A DNA stretch of 64,000 bases from Solea solea (lineage: Eukaryota > Chordata > Actinopteri > Pleuronectiformes > Soleidae): positions 25,069,733 to 25,133,732 of the forward strand of contig NC_081138.1 of assembly GCF_958295425.1 (NCBI RefSeq), written 5' to 3'. The notes beneath the pieces are model-generated. The model did no database searches. It was not told the origin of the DNA and saw nothing but the letters and a program-made list of their open reading frames with translations. This document shows, in pieces, positions 26,063-37,923 of this stretch. The position numbers and the translations under genes are program-made. Numbering within the stretch: the first letter of the stretch is position 1; each line of letters begins with the position of its first letter.

Positions 26063-26929
26063 AATCAGACCACTGAGCTGTTATGTGCAACCAAGCAGAG
26101 CAGAATGACCTAAGGTAATGAACAAGTGAATGTGAGTGTTGTAAACATGGAGAAATAAATATACATGTGGAGGTGAAAGTAAATACACACACAATTTAAA
26201 ATGATACATTCCATATTTAACTGAATGACAACTCGTGTTAATTGAAACTCCAGTGTAATCAGCAGACACCGAGGCTTGTGATCGTCTCATTTAAAATGAA
26301 ATGATCACTTTCATAACGAACGCCTCTGAGGGGAACTTGACCAAATAAAGTCACACAGATATGATTTTACAAGTTAAGCTTTTGTTCTTATCTGACAGCT
26401 CTTAAACACACGCTTTTAAGAGCTTCGGAAATGTTGTGATTATATGATTCATGGAATAGAGAGAAAGCGGGTACACAATTTACAGATTGAGTAATAAACT
26501 GAACATTTATGGAAAAAAGAAGAAAGAAAAAGAGATTCCTGGATAGGCTGTGTCTGGACAGAAACACCCACACTCACAGGGACAAAAACAAAATGTGCTA
26601 TTCTGCAAAAAGTGCTGACTCATCGCAGTGTGTCCTACAATAGAGCGCTACTGTGGCGTGAAACAGTATGTCACTGACCCTAAAGGACTGCTGTTTCCTT
26701 TTACTGACTTTCCCATTTTATGGCTGATCAATAGTGTGCACCTATACCTAATTCAAAAAAATATTTTTTCACCTGCCACGATTCCTGTCTATTTCTTTTC
26801 ACACCACTTTTAAAATAAAAAAAAAATAGAAAAAAAATACACTATAATCTGGCACTTTTCTATATATTTTTTATGTGTGCATGACGTGGAATTGTGTGTC
26901 TGTGTCTGGAGCAACTACTCTTGTCAGTA

Positions 26930-27090
26930 TCGCACAAGCTCGCATCAGCTCGCAACTCGTGTATTAAATATTTCAACAGGAGCCAATTTCCCGTTAAGTG
27001 TCATTACGGTGTTTTCTGCACACACGCGCACACGCTCGCAGAGTGCCACAATTAATTGGACTTCATTTCCGGGAGATAATTTCCAACTGT
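26930..27090. promoter_or_regulatory. enhancer-like non-coding block
   Basis: Dense unique sequence with GTATTAAATATTTCAACAGG, CATTACGG and CACAATTAATTGGACTTCA (palindromic homeodomain-type site). Inferred from motifs. Confidence 0.2.
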
Positions 27091-27896
27091 TAGGCAGGCT
27101 GTAAAAGCACATCACGGTACACATAATTACATAGGAAGGCAAGAGGCAGCCTGCAGAATTTATCTCCCGCCCCCCAAATATGAGAGGTTTCTTGCGAGCG
27201 GGTCTGGGCTGTAGCCTTTGAAGAGCCACTTACGCGTGTGTGTGTGTGTGTGCGCTAACTGTCTGTATATGAGGTGGCACTGTCACATCACCGAGACGTG
27301 GCTGCATTCGCTCTCTGAATCGGGGGTTTCTGTGTCTCCAACTTCCTCTGAAACGTTTAATGAAAAAACAAATTACACAGATGCTCATTTAAATGATGTG
27401 ACCAAGGTGGACAAATGATGTGAGAGAAAAAAATCAACATGAATTAACTCTAAATTAACTTTGTGCGCTGCACCAGGACTCCAGCTGTCTTATGTAGCTG
27501 AAAGCAGAAACCTGTGTCTTGGGTAATTGAGCTCCCCCTCTGCTGCCAGAGTTATCATTTTGCTTATTATGCAGGGATATGTAACACAGCAAACGCAGCC
27601 AGACTCTGCTTATTTGGCTCCTCCAAAGAGAAACCACCCTTTTAAATTCAAGCACTGAAATGTGCACCACAAAGACAAGATGGGGGACATGTGGAGGACA
27701 CGGGCCGGGGCCAAGTGTCACAGCGGGGTTCTTTTGTTAAAGGTCTTTCCAGACTGTGTGTGTGTGTGTGTGGAAAACCTGGAAGAGGACGGAGGGAGAT
27801 ATGAGAGAAGGGCTGTTGACTTAAAAAGGACATGAAATGATCCAAGGAAGTCTATGAGGTGGATGAAGCACGGGGAGGTTGTCAACATGGAAAAAA

Positions 27897-27922
27897 CGTG
27901 TGTGTGTGTGTGTGTGCATGCA

Positions 27923-27955
<33 letters not shown>
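27897..27955 (+). repeat. compound (TG)n(GA)n microsatellite
   Basis: A TG run followed by GCATGCAA and an AG run, with no unrelated sequence between. Confidence 0.95.
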
Positions 27956-28263
27956 CAGAAGGTTCCGGGGCTGCTGTGTGCAGTACCGGCTGGCAGGGTG
28001 GCTGTCAGAATGGCCCTGTTTCCTGTGTCAGCTCTAAAATAGGTCCAAACACAGCAGAGATGCACGACACACTCTGGCTATTTACAGCACTCACACAGTG
28101 TGTGCACAGGATGCTGCCAAGTGTATGGAACCAAACGCACTCTGTGTCGTACAGTATCTGATATAAAAAAAATATATATATATATTTTCTCACTTTAAGA
28201 TAACATACAATATGAAAAGAGAAGGAAATGTTGCACAGAGACGTATCACGATCACATCTACGT

Positions 28264-28288
28264 TTGTGTGTGTGTGTGTGTGTGTGTA
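28264..28288 (+). repeat. (TG)n microsatellite
   Basis: About 12 TG units. Confidence 0.97.
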
Positions 28289-31254
28289 AATGTGAGAGAG
28301 TGCGCACATGCCCTTGAACTCCCCATATGTGGGTGTTCTGAGTGTATAGTATGGTAAGGTCACTGTGCCCTGCTTATGCCACTGCACCCACCTCCTGTTC
28401 ACTGAAACCGTGCTCCCTTTTTTTGTACGTGACAACCAGCAAATCTCACAAATGATGCAGACACGCCGTCACCGGACTGCGCACATACAGTAGGAGCACG
28501 AGTAAACACAGACTCAACACAGTATCTATAATAGAGCAGGTTGTTCCGTGAATGTGTGGGTACTTTTCCCATCATTTAATCGTGATTTAATCGCACTGCG
28601 TCACCCACTGGTTTCCCATTTTAACACCTCAGCACCATCTTGTTTTTTATAGGACCAGAATGAGTGGAGACGAGCCTGACTGGCAGCTTGTCCACTGCAA
28701 TCATGTATCTCATGAACGGTACAAGCTGTAAACTGGACACACTCCAGACCATGCTGGACTTTGATTTGGACCAAGATTTGCAAAATGGACACTGTGCTGC
28801 ATTAAAGAACGAGTGATTGAGACGGTAAACTCCTCAGGAGGAGGCCTAAGCACAACAACAAATAACAAAACATGTACACAAATAACTAGATACAGCTGCG
28901 TTGCTTGAGGACGACTCAAGGCTTAGTCTTAGTCATTGCGCTAGTTACAATGTATCGCTGGGTTAAAAGACCAACGGTGTGTCCGTCCAGTCAGCGACGA
29001 TCGTCGTTGACCGCAGGTAAAGATAAAAGTTAATGTCGTTGTGTTTTCTGCTTTCGGGGATGTGTTTTTTTGTTGTTTTCCTATTTGGTGGTGATTTGCA
29101 CTTCAGGGCCACCGTAGAAGTGTCTTGACAGTTGTTCTGGGGTCTTCAGACACAAGTATCCAAAATGAAACTAGGAGGTTTGAAAAAGCATTTGAAACAA
29201 TGACGTTTTCATGGGGGTGGCTAATATTTGTGTCCTCAACTGTACATACAAACTTCTTCTGCTAGAGTCTCCTGCTGCCATTTCTATATGCAGTCTATGT
29301 TCCCCCAAGTTTCATCTAGTTAAACTGGTTTGAAGTAGCTTCATTTATTTTCTTTGCTGATGTTTACTGATCAACAGTAACAGATCACTGAGGGACCAAA
29401 TACACTTAGTCTAGTCCCCAAACATGATGCACTCTCTGGTGCACTCTCATGTTTCCATAAGTTGAGATGAAGTCTCAGCTCCAGATCACATCACGTCTGC
29501 AACAGTCACACTAACCCACAGTTGCCACTGACCATTCTACCACAAAATGTTATGTAAAGTTCCAGGAAATCTGTTCGTTGTCACATCACATAATTTACCC
29601 AAAGCAGTTTCAACAGTTTGACCACAATTCCACTACACTACATACACTTACATACCCAACTCTCTCAAGTGCAGCGGCGATGCTTCTCACCACCCTGGCC
29701 CTTCTTTGTTTGGTGACTCAACCATTTATAAATGAGTGACTCAAGGCGACTTTGGCACAGGCTTATGTTAAGTCACACGTTTGACAGCATTAGGTTGTGG
29801 TTTTGTCCGCCCCCACTGTTCCCAAGCAGAGCAACCGTGACTCGATCGACTCCCATCAATGTCTGACATTATCGAAATATTTCCAGGTAGCCTCACCGAC
29901 TCTTTATCATCATCTGCTGCCAACTCACCGAATGCTGAAACTTTAGGTAACCGCTATACAGAGAGAGATGATATAACATTAACTTTCGGTCCTTGCTTGG
30001 TGTTGCTGTGCCACTCGCCCACGCTTTCAGTGTGTGCTTCTCTCTTTTGTTTTTCTAGTTGCATTTTAATTCAAAATTTTCCATCATTGCTTTTAAGCAG
30101 GAAGCTGGACAGAATTTTTTTTTTTTTTTTCAGTTATGTTCCACGACTTTCTGACAGAATATTATTGATTATTTCTGGCGCGAGGTAAATAAAAGACACA
30201 AAGGACATCTGCAGTATGGGAAAAAAAAAAGTCAGTGACTGTGCATGTGTGCAATGTGTGTGTCGCTGAAAGGAGGAGGTGACCATGAAAGCAGCTATCA
30301 TTACATGTGGGGGTAATGTGTGCTGATAGCACATGCAGTATGCAAACTGCCGCTAAGAGCACACATCTGTTTTGCACTGATTATTCTCCACTGTTTTTTT
30401 ACAAGTGTAACCCAGGTGGGGCGTTTGATGTCTTGCCACATCTTTTTAACACATTTCTTGTCCCACTTTGTGCAGCTGTCACAGCATTGATTTTTGTAGA
30501 CTTCTTCTGAATGGCGGTTGAATAAAAACCATTATAATGTGCTGCTGTGGCATGGGGGAAAAAAAATGACATTTTAAAGATTGTAATTTATTGTTTTGTC
30601 TTTTTTTTACAAATCTAATAGACTTTTACAAGCTTCGGGAAGTATTTGTTCCACAAACAGTGGTTGACGCTGCTTACACTTAACCTCTTCTCCGCGTGAT
30701 GAGCAGACTCTGTTAATTACTCCGTAAATGTCTTCTCCTACAATCCAGACCCATGTGATTGTTTCTGTGGTCGTGTGGAGCTGCTTGGATATTCGCTCAG
30801 CCAGTCTCAGACGTGTACATCTGATCGCCTGCATCAGTTTTCTGGCATTGGGGTCTCTCAGACAGATTGGGCGAGGAGAAGGAGGAGGAGGGGAAAACTT
30901 ATCTCCAAAAGAGATAAGGCGGCGCAGGCCTTTCTCAAATTATACTGAAATTATTTGAATTGCCAGTGAGAGCAGCAGAGTTTTGCCTGTATCGGCCTCT
31001 ACCTATCCTGCACCACACGTGTGTTCCTCTTTCCTCATGGCATCCGTCACCTCATTGTCTATACTTTTTAGAAACACATGCGACTGTCAAGCGTAACGAG
31101 TGGGAGTTGGAGGGAACGTGAGTGTGGATTTCTGTCAGTGTGCACCTGTGTTTGGAGCGTGGCGACATACAGAGCCTGTGTTTAACATCAGGCACAATAT
31201 GACCAAGCCTTGAACCAGAAAAGTGAGACAAGGAATCCTGTTGTATTAGGTCGG

Positions 31255-31255
31255 C

Positions 31256-31303
<48 letters not shown>
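31255..31303 (+). repeat. (TG)n microsatellite
   Basis: More than 20 TG units with one TATA interruption; an AC run on the same strand lies at 31645-31672. Confidence 0.97.
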
Positions 31304-31306
<3 letters not shown>

Positions 31307-31643
31307 CGTCTTGTGTGCACTTGTGCTTCTTGAACCGTAGAGCTTGGGTCAGGTGCCTCCAGTGTTGGGCTTAAAGCTGCTTTGAATGGGCCAAGCTTTG
31401 CTCATCTTCTGTCTAATCTTCCTGCTCTGGTGAGTGTTGGGAGGAGGAGGGGGAGAAAAAAAAAATCCATAGTCTTTTCATTCTCCTGTGACCAATGTGC
31501 CTGTGAGACAACAGCCGTGGGAATGGAGATGGATACACGCAGCCCTGCCTCTGACCTCCCTCTACTCCAACACAAGGGTGGAGATAAACAGGGCCACAAG
31601 GATCGCTAACATCTTTCTTTCTCAGGCGCACACACTCATTGAG

Positions 31644-31676
<33 letters not shown>

Positions 31677-31990
31677 TCTCATTAAAGCAATAGTAGGTGA
31701 ATGTTGCAACACCACTGTGCCAGTGGGAGAGAGGTCTATTAAGGATACTATCAAGAGACGGCGGAAGGAAATGAGTGTCAGTGCGCTGGCTCGGCGTGCA
31801 TCTAATTTTGGTATGACACATGTGTTTGACGTATGTCTCGTTCTGACCCAGGGGATCTAGCCAAGGAGTTAGTATTAATACTTATTGGCTGAATCATTAT
31901 GATAATGCGGTGACTAGAGAGTTGGCGAAATAATTCTTACGCTACATTTCTATTACCCAAAGCGTGTGCTGTAGAGATTCTGCACGTTGC

Positions 31991-32210
31991 AGGGGTGAGA
32001 CGAAATATTGATACGGCAATATTTCATCCTTGTGACTTGTGAGATATGATGCATTGATATGCTGATGCCAAAAATGTATATTTTAATTCAAAGCCGCAGT
32101 GCATAGCTTTAATTTTTTGACAAGCAATACTATCAGACCTGACTGAAGATGTATTTGTTTGTATACAGCAGCAGCACAGAGATGGGCAGGGGCAGGACGC
32201 ATTTATCTTT
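31991..32210 (+). repeat. dispersed repeat, copy 2, with hAT-like head and hairpin
   Basis: It starts near AGGGGTGAGACG and has a hairpin with 12-bp arms (31999-32010 and 32017-32028, 11 of 12 paired, loop ATACGG). It includes the 19-mer at 32121-32139 shared with 12646-12664. The head resembles hAT MITE ends (CAGGGGTG...), but no right terminus or target duplication was found. Confidence 0.4.
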
Positions 32211-34593
32211 AAGCATTAACTTCTTTCCGTGGGTATCTCTGTTTATGGTCATACTGTGTAATGTTGCATCCGTCTAGCTTTACTAGGGCAATTTTGCTGT
32301 TTCCGCCCATCACTTCCTTTATGTAGCATGGGGGTGTTGCTGGGTGACATGACATCTAAACACCATTGCACTGAATAATACAGAGTCATGTGGAGCTGAT
32401 AGGCTTAATCGCTTATGACCATCATGACAATCAGGCCGCCTGGATTTATTTTGATTTTATGGCTGTAGAATTGTCAAAAAAATGTTCACATAACGAGTGC
32501 TTCTGCTTCTTTTTCCCAAGATAACTTTCACTTTCGATTTCTGTCAGTTATTCAAATGCTTAGGAGAAGCTGACATCACAAACGTGTGACGCGCTGGTGA
32601 ATCTTGTCTATGATTGGATGGTCGTTCCGCGGGGTCACACCCTGAACAGATCAGCAGTCCAAAGTTTTTGAATTTTCTAGATATCACAAACGGTCTAATG
32701 AGAAGTACACATGCAGAAGCCTGGACATGAGCTTGACCCTTAGCCACCAAAATCAAATGAGTTGAGTCAATGTTTGTGCCAAATTTGGCACATTTTGATT
32801 ATTAGCTACACATGTTACCAGTGTGGAGGCATAAAATCCGGCACTTTTGTCCATTTCCTGCCAAATTCGACTCATCAGCGTCACTATTCCACCGCTTTGT
32901 AGTGATATTATTGTTATCTCAGGCCACGTTACCCTGTGATTCCTACCCCTGGTGCATAAATGTCCAAAAGTGAGAAAGACAACAAAAGCAGCCAGATTGT
33001 GTTTAGAGCAGGCACTTCATCCTAAATTACTCTTCCCTCCTCTCTGTTTCCTGGGGATTTTGGAGTGATACTCCCCTCCTGCTCCCTCGCTCCCACAGCT
33101 GTCAAAACCCGTCACCACAACTATTCTGCTCCAGCAGCAGAGATGGAGACAAAGTTTTGTCCCTCTCCATCACCCTGCTTTCAGGTCCCTCTCCCTGATG
33201 GCAGTTGTGGCTTACCAGACTGTATATTGAGCATGCATTTGTCTGTATCTTACTATTTTCAGTCATGACCTATTGGTTTATAGACAGAACAAGAAAACAA
33301 CCCATGTTTTAGTTTTTTGCTAACAAGAGGCTCGTGCAGTAGAATGTCAAAAGGCCATTCCTTTGGTCATGGCTTATTTCCATAGAGATGCATGTGTCTT
33401 ATTATGGTTTGTCAGAGGTCATTAGTGTAATCTAAGCAGACAGAAGTTTATACTGAGAAAAAGTGCACTGTAGTATTCTCTTTCTGTTTGTGTCTGTGTG
33501 CTTTTTAAAAATGTCTATATGCAGCCACTTCCGATAATGTCATCCTACACTTCTCTCCACTCTTCGCAACCAGAGACTATCAGCTGTGAACTCATTGCTC
33601 TCCTTTAATGGCCAGGTCACTTAGAAGAAAACAGAAGAAGAAGGGAAAACTAGAGCATTGCATAGCAGAGAGGATGCACAATTGAAAACGAGGGAGAAAA
33701 AAATGTTTCCTTACTTGGGCGAAAGAGTTAACCGACTCAGATTTTTTGGTCTCTCTCTTCTGTTTTTGTCTCAGCCACAACTTTTATTTTTTCTTTCCTG
33801 GGGGCCAGGAAAAGTCGACCAACGGAGGTCACAGCTTGGTCTGGCCTGGTGTGCTTGTGCTAAACTGCAGAGATTAACCTCCGGACACATGGCCATGAAT
33901 CAAACATGCCTCTTTGGTAGCGAGGTGACATGCAGAAGTGTGCCGTTCCAAAGGCTCCACACACAAAAGCTCTAGGGTCTGTCATTTGTTTCCTCCCCCA
34001 CATCCCAGTAGCCATGACAAAAAAAAACAAAAAACTTTAGCTGACAAAAATAGGAGTCGTCATACTGTAATAAACTCTGAACATGTCGGTGACTGCCGGA
34101 GAAACGATAACCAGAATTTCGTGAGCGATTTGCAGCCGAAATCAACAGCTTCACGACAGACTACATCCTCAGGTGTTTGAGTCAAGTGACGAGATTTCAC
34201 AGTGGGAGGTGGTGTGAGATTTATCGGCTACATTTGCTAGCTTTTTTCAGACTTGTGGACCCTACACTTTAAGAGCCAGTCTCTACAGAATGATCTTCTC
34301 TGTCAGGTCTCTGAGGCCAAATGCTCTCCAAGGGTGACACTACCCAAACTCTGTAATTATAGAACGCAAAAAGCATTCTTCAGCCTGGTTAACCAGAACT
34401 ATGAGAGAGAGGGACAAATATTTACACCCCCCCCACCCCTTCCCTCTGTTCCTCCTCCTTTAACGCGCCCCCACCCCAATAATTTAACAGTAAGACCAAC
34501 TCAGCCTTGTAAACACAATAGTTATGTCTGCGCTCACGGAGCCATGAAGCAGACATACAGGCTCCACTACCCCAGCAGCGACTACTAATACAG

Positions 34594-34649
34594 TCTCCTC
34601 TCCTCTCCTCTCCTCTCCTCTCCTCTCCTCTCCTCTCCTCTCCTCTCCT
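34594..34649 (+). repeat. (TCTCC)n pentanucleotide microsatellite
   Basis: About 11 perfect TCTCC units, a pure polypyrimidine tract. Confidence 0.97.
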
Positions 34650-35000
34650 AACCCTCTCTCAGATTAAATGAGGAATCACAGAAACTCAGTCGGATATTTT
34701 TTTTTTAGCAGTGAACAATCAACGTATCAGCGTTGGATTTTAAATGTGTTGTGTAACTGGACACAGTGTCTTTCACAGTGTCAAGTCAAAAAAAGAAAAG
34801 AAAAACAACTTTATCAACGTTTCTTATCTCAGTTTTATTATTTCAGTTTAGACGACAGAGGCTTCAACAGGCCATCGGGGGAAGTTGTCAAACTACAGTG
34901 CAACAGTTGGACCGAATGATACTTTAGATATTAAATTTCAACCCTCAAGGTCAAAGGCCGGTGCTCAAACTTTTATACAACACCAACTCTAAGGGATAGA

Positions 35001-35690
35001 ATACTTTTAAATCATCCATCCATCCATCCATCCTTTATCTACACCATTTATCCTTTGCGGGTCTTGGGAGGAGGAGCTGGAGCCAATCTAAAGCTCAGGA
35101 CACACTGTAACAGGGGATATGGACAATCGTTGGCTGCGAAGCCAGAGAAATGACGAAGCAAGCAAATGACATGCAAAAAATATTTATATTTATATACTCA
35201 TATTTATCAACCTTCCTTGTTTACTTTGAGACATGAATACATACGACGCGGAACATCTGGTGTGTTTGATGACCGAGTGATACGATAAAGAAATGCTGAG
35301 CACGGGCCCTCTTGCCGCCATTTGGGTCCTCCAGGTCTCCCTTTTTTCAGTGACGTATACGGACTACAGGCACCTGCTGGTAGTCTGTATTTGCAGACAC
35401 AGAATGTTATGTTCTGCTTGCTCATCATCTCTGGTGTGTGCGAATGCTCGTCCCCCCCCGACACGTGCCAACAGAGGCAGCGGTTGGTCGTTGTTCTCTG
35501 CCATTGGCCTTTCATCAAGGTCCTGGGCTTTAAATGACCTTGCGAGGCAGAGAACACGGTGGACCAACGTCTATTTCAGGGGCAACATAAAGAGAGCCAC
35601 CGTCACCCTATCTGCGTGTCTTTGGACTGCAGGAGGAAGCTGGAGAAAACCCGTCCGCACACGGAGAGAACATGTTAACACGACACATTC
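35001..35690 (+). repeat. CATCC-headed teleost repeat split by about 440 bp
   Basis: The left part (35013-35120) has (ATCC)5, TTATCCTTTGCGGGTC and GAGCTGGAGCCAATC. The right part (about 35563-35678) has CTGCGTGTCTTTGGACTGCA, GGAGGAAGCTGGAGAAAACCC and ACACGGAGAGAACATG. Both are well-known parts of one fish repeat, normally about 150 bp apart. The intervening sequence, roughly 35121-35562, is unrelated and CpG-richer. The 173-codon open frame at 35293-35814 crosses the junction and is not a gene. Confidence 0.6.
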
Positions 35691-36393
35691 AAATCCTTTG
35701 AATTTGTCGGAAATACGCCAGAAGGAAGGAAGTGTCGCGCTTTATAGCACGCCTCTCAGTCATGCATTACACATCGGACTGTTTGTCCCAACACACTGTA
35801 AACAATGTGATTAAACCTCAGGCTTTCATTTCTGTGTCTGCGCATGCATTATGGCGATCATGGATTGATTAAATATCCTAACTCATTTTAATTAAAACAC
35901 ATAAAATAAGGAATAGCAACATACGGCGCATACATTCTTGTCTAATTGCAAAAACACTGACGGAATCGTATTGTCTCAAAGACTATTTGTGTTTGATGTT
36001 AACAGGCAAGCGCAATGCATTAAGCCTGGGATGTAAGTAATGTGCACTTAGACATTGCCCGCCACACCGCATGGACAGCATCGTTTAGCGTGCAGCCATA
36101 ACTCTGTTAGGCTGCTGCTGCTGCTCTCACTGCCTCTCTTTCACCCGGTATCTCTGCTGGTCTCTCGTCCCATTGTCACTCGCTGTATACGTTTCATAAA
36201 TGCTAGTGTGGAAGATGGAGGATGAGAGAAGATGCTGCAGGTACTGTTCTGTCTCTGGTCCTGTTTGTCTGAGTGACGTAAGATCCTGAAAACAGTCCAG
36301 AAACATTTCATGTGATGCCATTGTACCAGGACGTGCATTATAAACTAGTGAAATATGTTATGATTTAAAAGGGGGGGGGGGGCTGAACTCTAT

Positions 36394-36447
36394 CAGTACA
36401 AATGCAGGCCTGGCTTCCACAGAGGGGCCAGGCCTGCATTTGTACTG
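36394..36447. repeat. perfect 21-bp inverted repeat with 12-nt spacer
   Basis: The arm at 36394-36414 (begins CAGTACAAATGC, ends CCTGGC) is the exact reverse complement of 36427-36447. The loop is TTCCACAGAGGG. No pairing continues beyond the arms, and no terminal repeats or target duplications surround it. It sits between a G12 run (36371-36382) and a purine-rich tract. It could be a small RNA hairpin, a template-switch mutation, or a relic of a foldback element. Confidence 0.85.
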
Positions 36448-36607
36448 GGTGAATGACTGTGAGAGTTGCTGTATGGCAGGATGAAGTGTGTTCATTTCCT
36501 TATTTATTGACTCACTTGCTTTTCTCTGAGTGTTTGAAATTAATAACAGCCAGCAGAAATCAGACAGAGGGATGAAAATCAGCACTTTCCCCGCAGTGAA
36601 GCCATTC

Positions 36608-36900
36608 ATCAAGCTAACGAGGGGGAGAATAGGAGTGGAGGAGGTGCGGAGGGGAAAAGTGACGTTTGAGAGGGAGCGGAGAGAGAGAGAGAGAGCGGGA
36701 GGGGAGGGAAGCAGGTGCAGTGTGTGGTGGAGGGAGGTGGGGAGGGAGGGAAAGTGACGTTAGGAACAGAGGTGAAGGGAGGGAAGCTTGGTTTGTTTGT
36801 GGGGAGGAAGAGGAGAGTCATTTCGAGGATAGCGGGGCAGACAGAGAGGGAGAAGCTATATATCACTCTGAAAAGAGGGGAAGAGATCGAAAAGAAAGAC
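36608..36900 (+). repeat. purine-rich tract with repeated AAAGTGACGTT
   Basis: Nearly 300 bases are dominated by G and A, with GA and GGGA runs. The 11-mer AAAGTGACGTT occurs at 36656-36666 and again at 36751-36761. Open frames on both strands here are low-complexity. Confidence 0.8.
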
Positions 36901-37826
36901 AAGTTTGACATTGGAGTATTAATAGCGAGGGACGCGGGGAACAGACGGTTTACTCCAGACTGGCTGAGAGATTGGCATGAAAAACAAAGCAGTGAAGACA
37001 CGCGTTATGTTTTAATACATTGTTGGGGTGGAATGTTTTTGGGGGTTTTTTTGTTGCTTATTCTGAGTTGCTTTGTCTTAATTCATTGGTCACCTCCATT
37101 GGAAGGAGGGTTGTGTAACAGGGCTGCAACCTGGCTGTCTGATTTCCAAGGATTTCTGAGAGCGACTGCACCTTAAATGGTGGCCAACAATGAAAACTGT
37201 CAAGAAAGCAGACTTTTTAAGTGCGTACAAAAACAAAGTGAGTCATTATAACTTTGTTTGGTTCTAAACTATTTGTGTGGCATTTCACATGTCACCAGTG
37301 ACAGCATTGGGGAGCAGGACAAGCTGCTGTTGGGATAGAGAAATCTTCACATAAAAGACTGTTTCATTTCAGTGAGTCCCTCAGTCCTTTCATATGTCAT
37401 CAGGTTGTGACATCCAACGAGATGCGCGCGCTTCCAGGCTGGTGCAAGACAAACCTCTTCTTCACTGTGACCAGACAGTAAAAAAAAAGTACTAACAGTA
37501 TTAGTTTTTTTCTTTTCCTTTCCTTTCTTTCTCTTGATGGGTGATGATGGGCCTGCCCTCTCTGGCAAGCCCTCGCCCTTCCGATGACTTGGTCTTGGTT
37601 CTGCTCTACCTCACTGACAGTCCACCAGAGACCCAACAGTATCTCACACCCAGAGCAGGGCTGACTAAGCACTTACTGCTGAGCCTCGCTTCTCAGAGCG
37701 CGAGAGGAGTGCCACGCTGAGAACTCTGCCACAGGAAAATAATTAGCAAAGTGGAGCTCTGCCCAAATACACAGAGCTAAATCTAGTACCACTTCACATA
37801 CAAAGCCATAAATGCAGCCATAAATC

Positions 37827-37827
<1 letters not shown>

Positions 37828-37921
<94 letters not shown>

Positions 37922-37923
37922 TC
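37828..37923 (+). repeat. (TTTC)24 microsatellite
   Basis: Ninety-six bases of pure TTTC. The minus-strand Lys-Glu-Arg open frames through it are artefacts. Confidence 0.99.

Larger units (their letters stand above)
23198..26900. other. intergenic, no gene seen
   Basis: Contains repeat fragments at 25300-25600, an AC array at 26027 and short homopolymers. No coding signal. Confidence 0.55.
27091..34593. other. intergenic, no gene seen
   Basis: Several TG/CA/GA arrays (27236, 27757, 27897, 28264, 31255, 31645) and the repeat at 31991-32210. Remaining open frames are short and often run through simple repeats. Confidence 0.55.

Noticed and set aside
35293..35814. 173-codon plus-strand open frame
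   Set aside because: It crosses from unrelated sequence into a recognised dispersed repeat and has no domain.
36609..37176. 130- and 153-codon open frames on opposite strands
   Set aside because: Both arise from the purine-rich tract, giving Ser/Pro-rich or Gly/Arg/Glu-rich low-complexity peptides.
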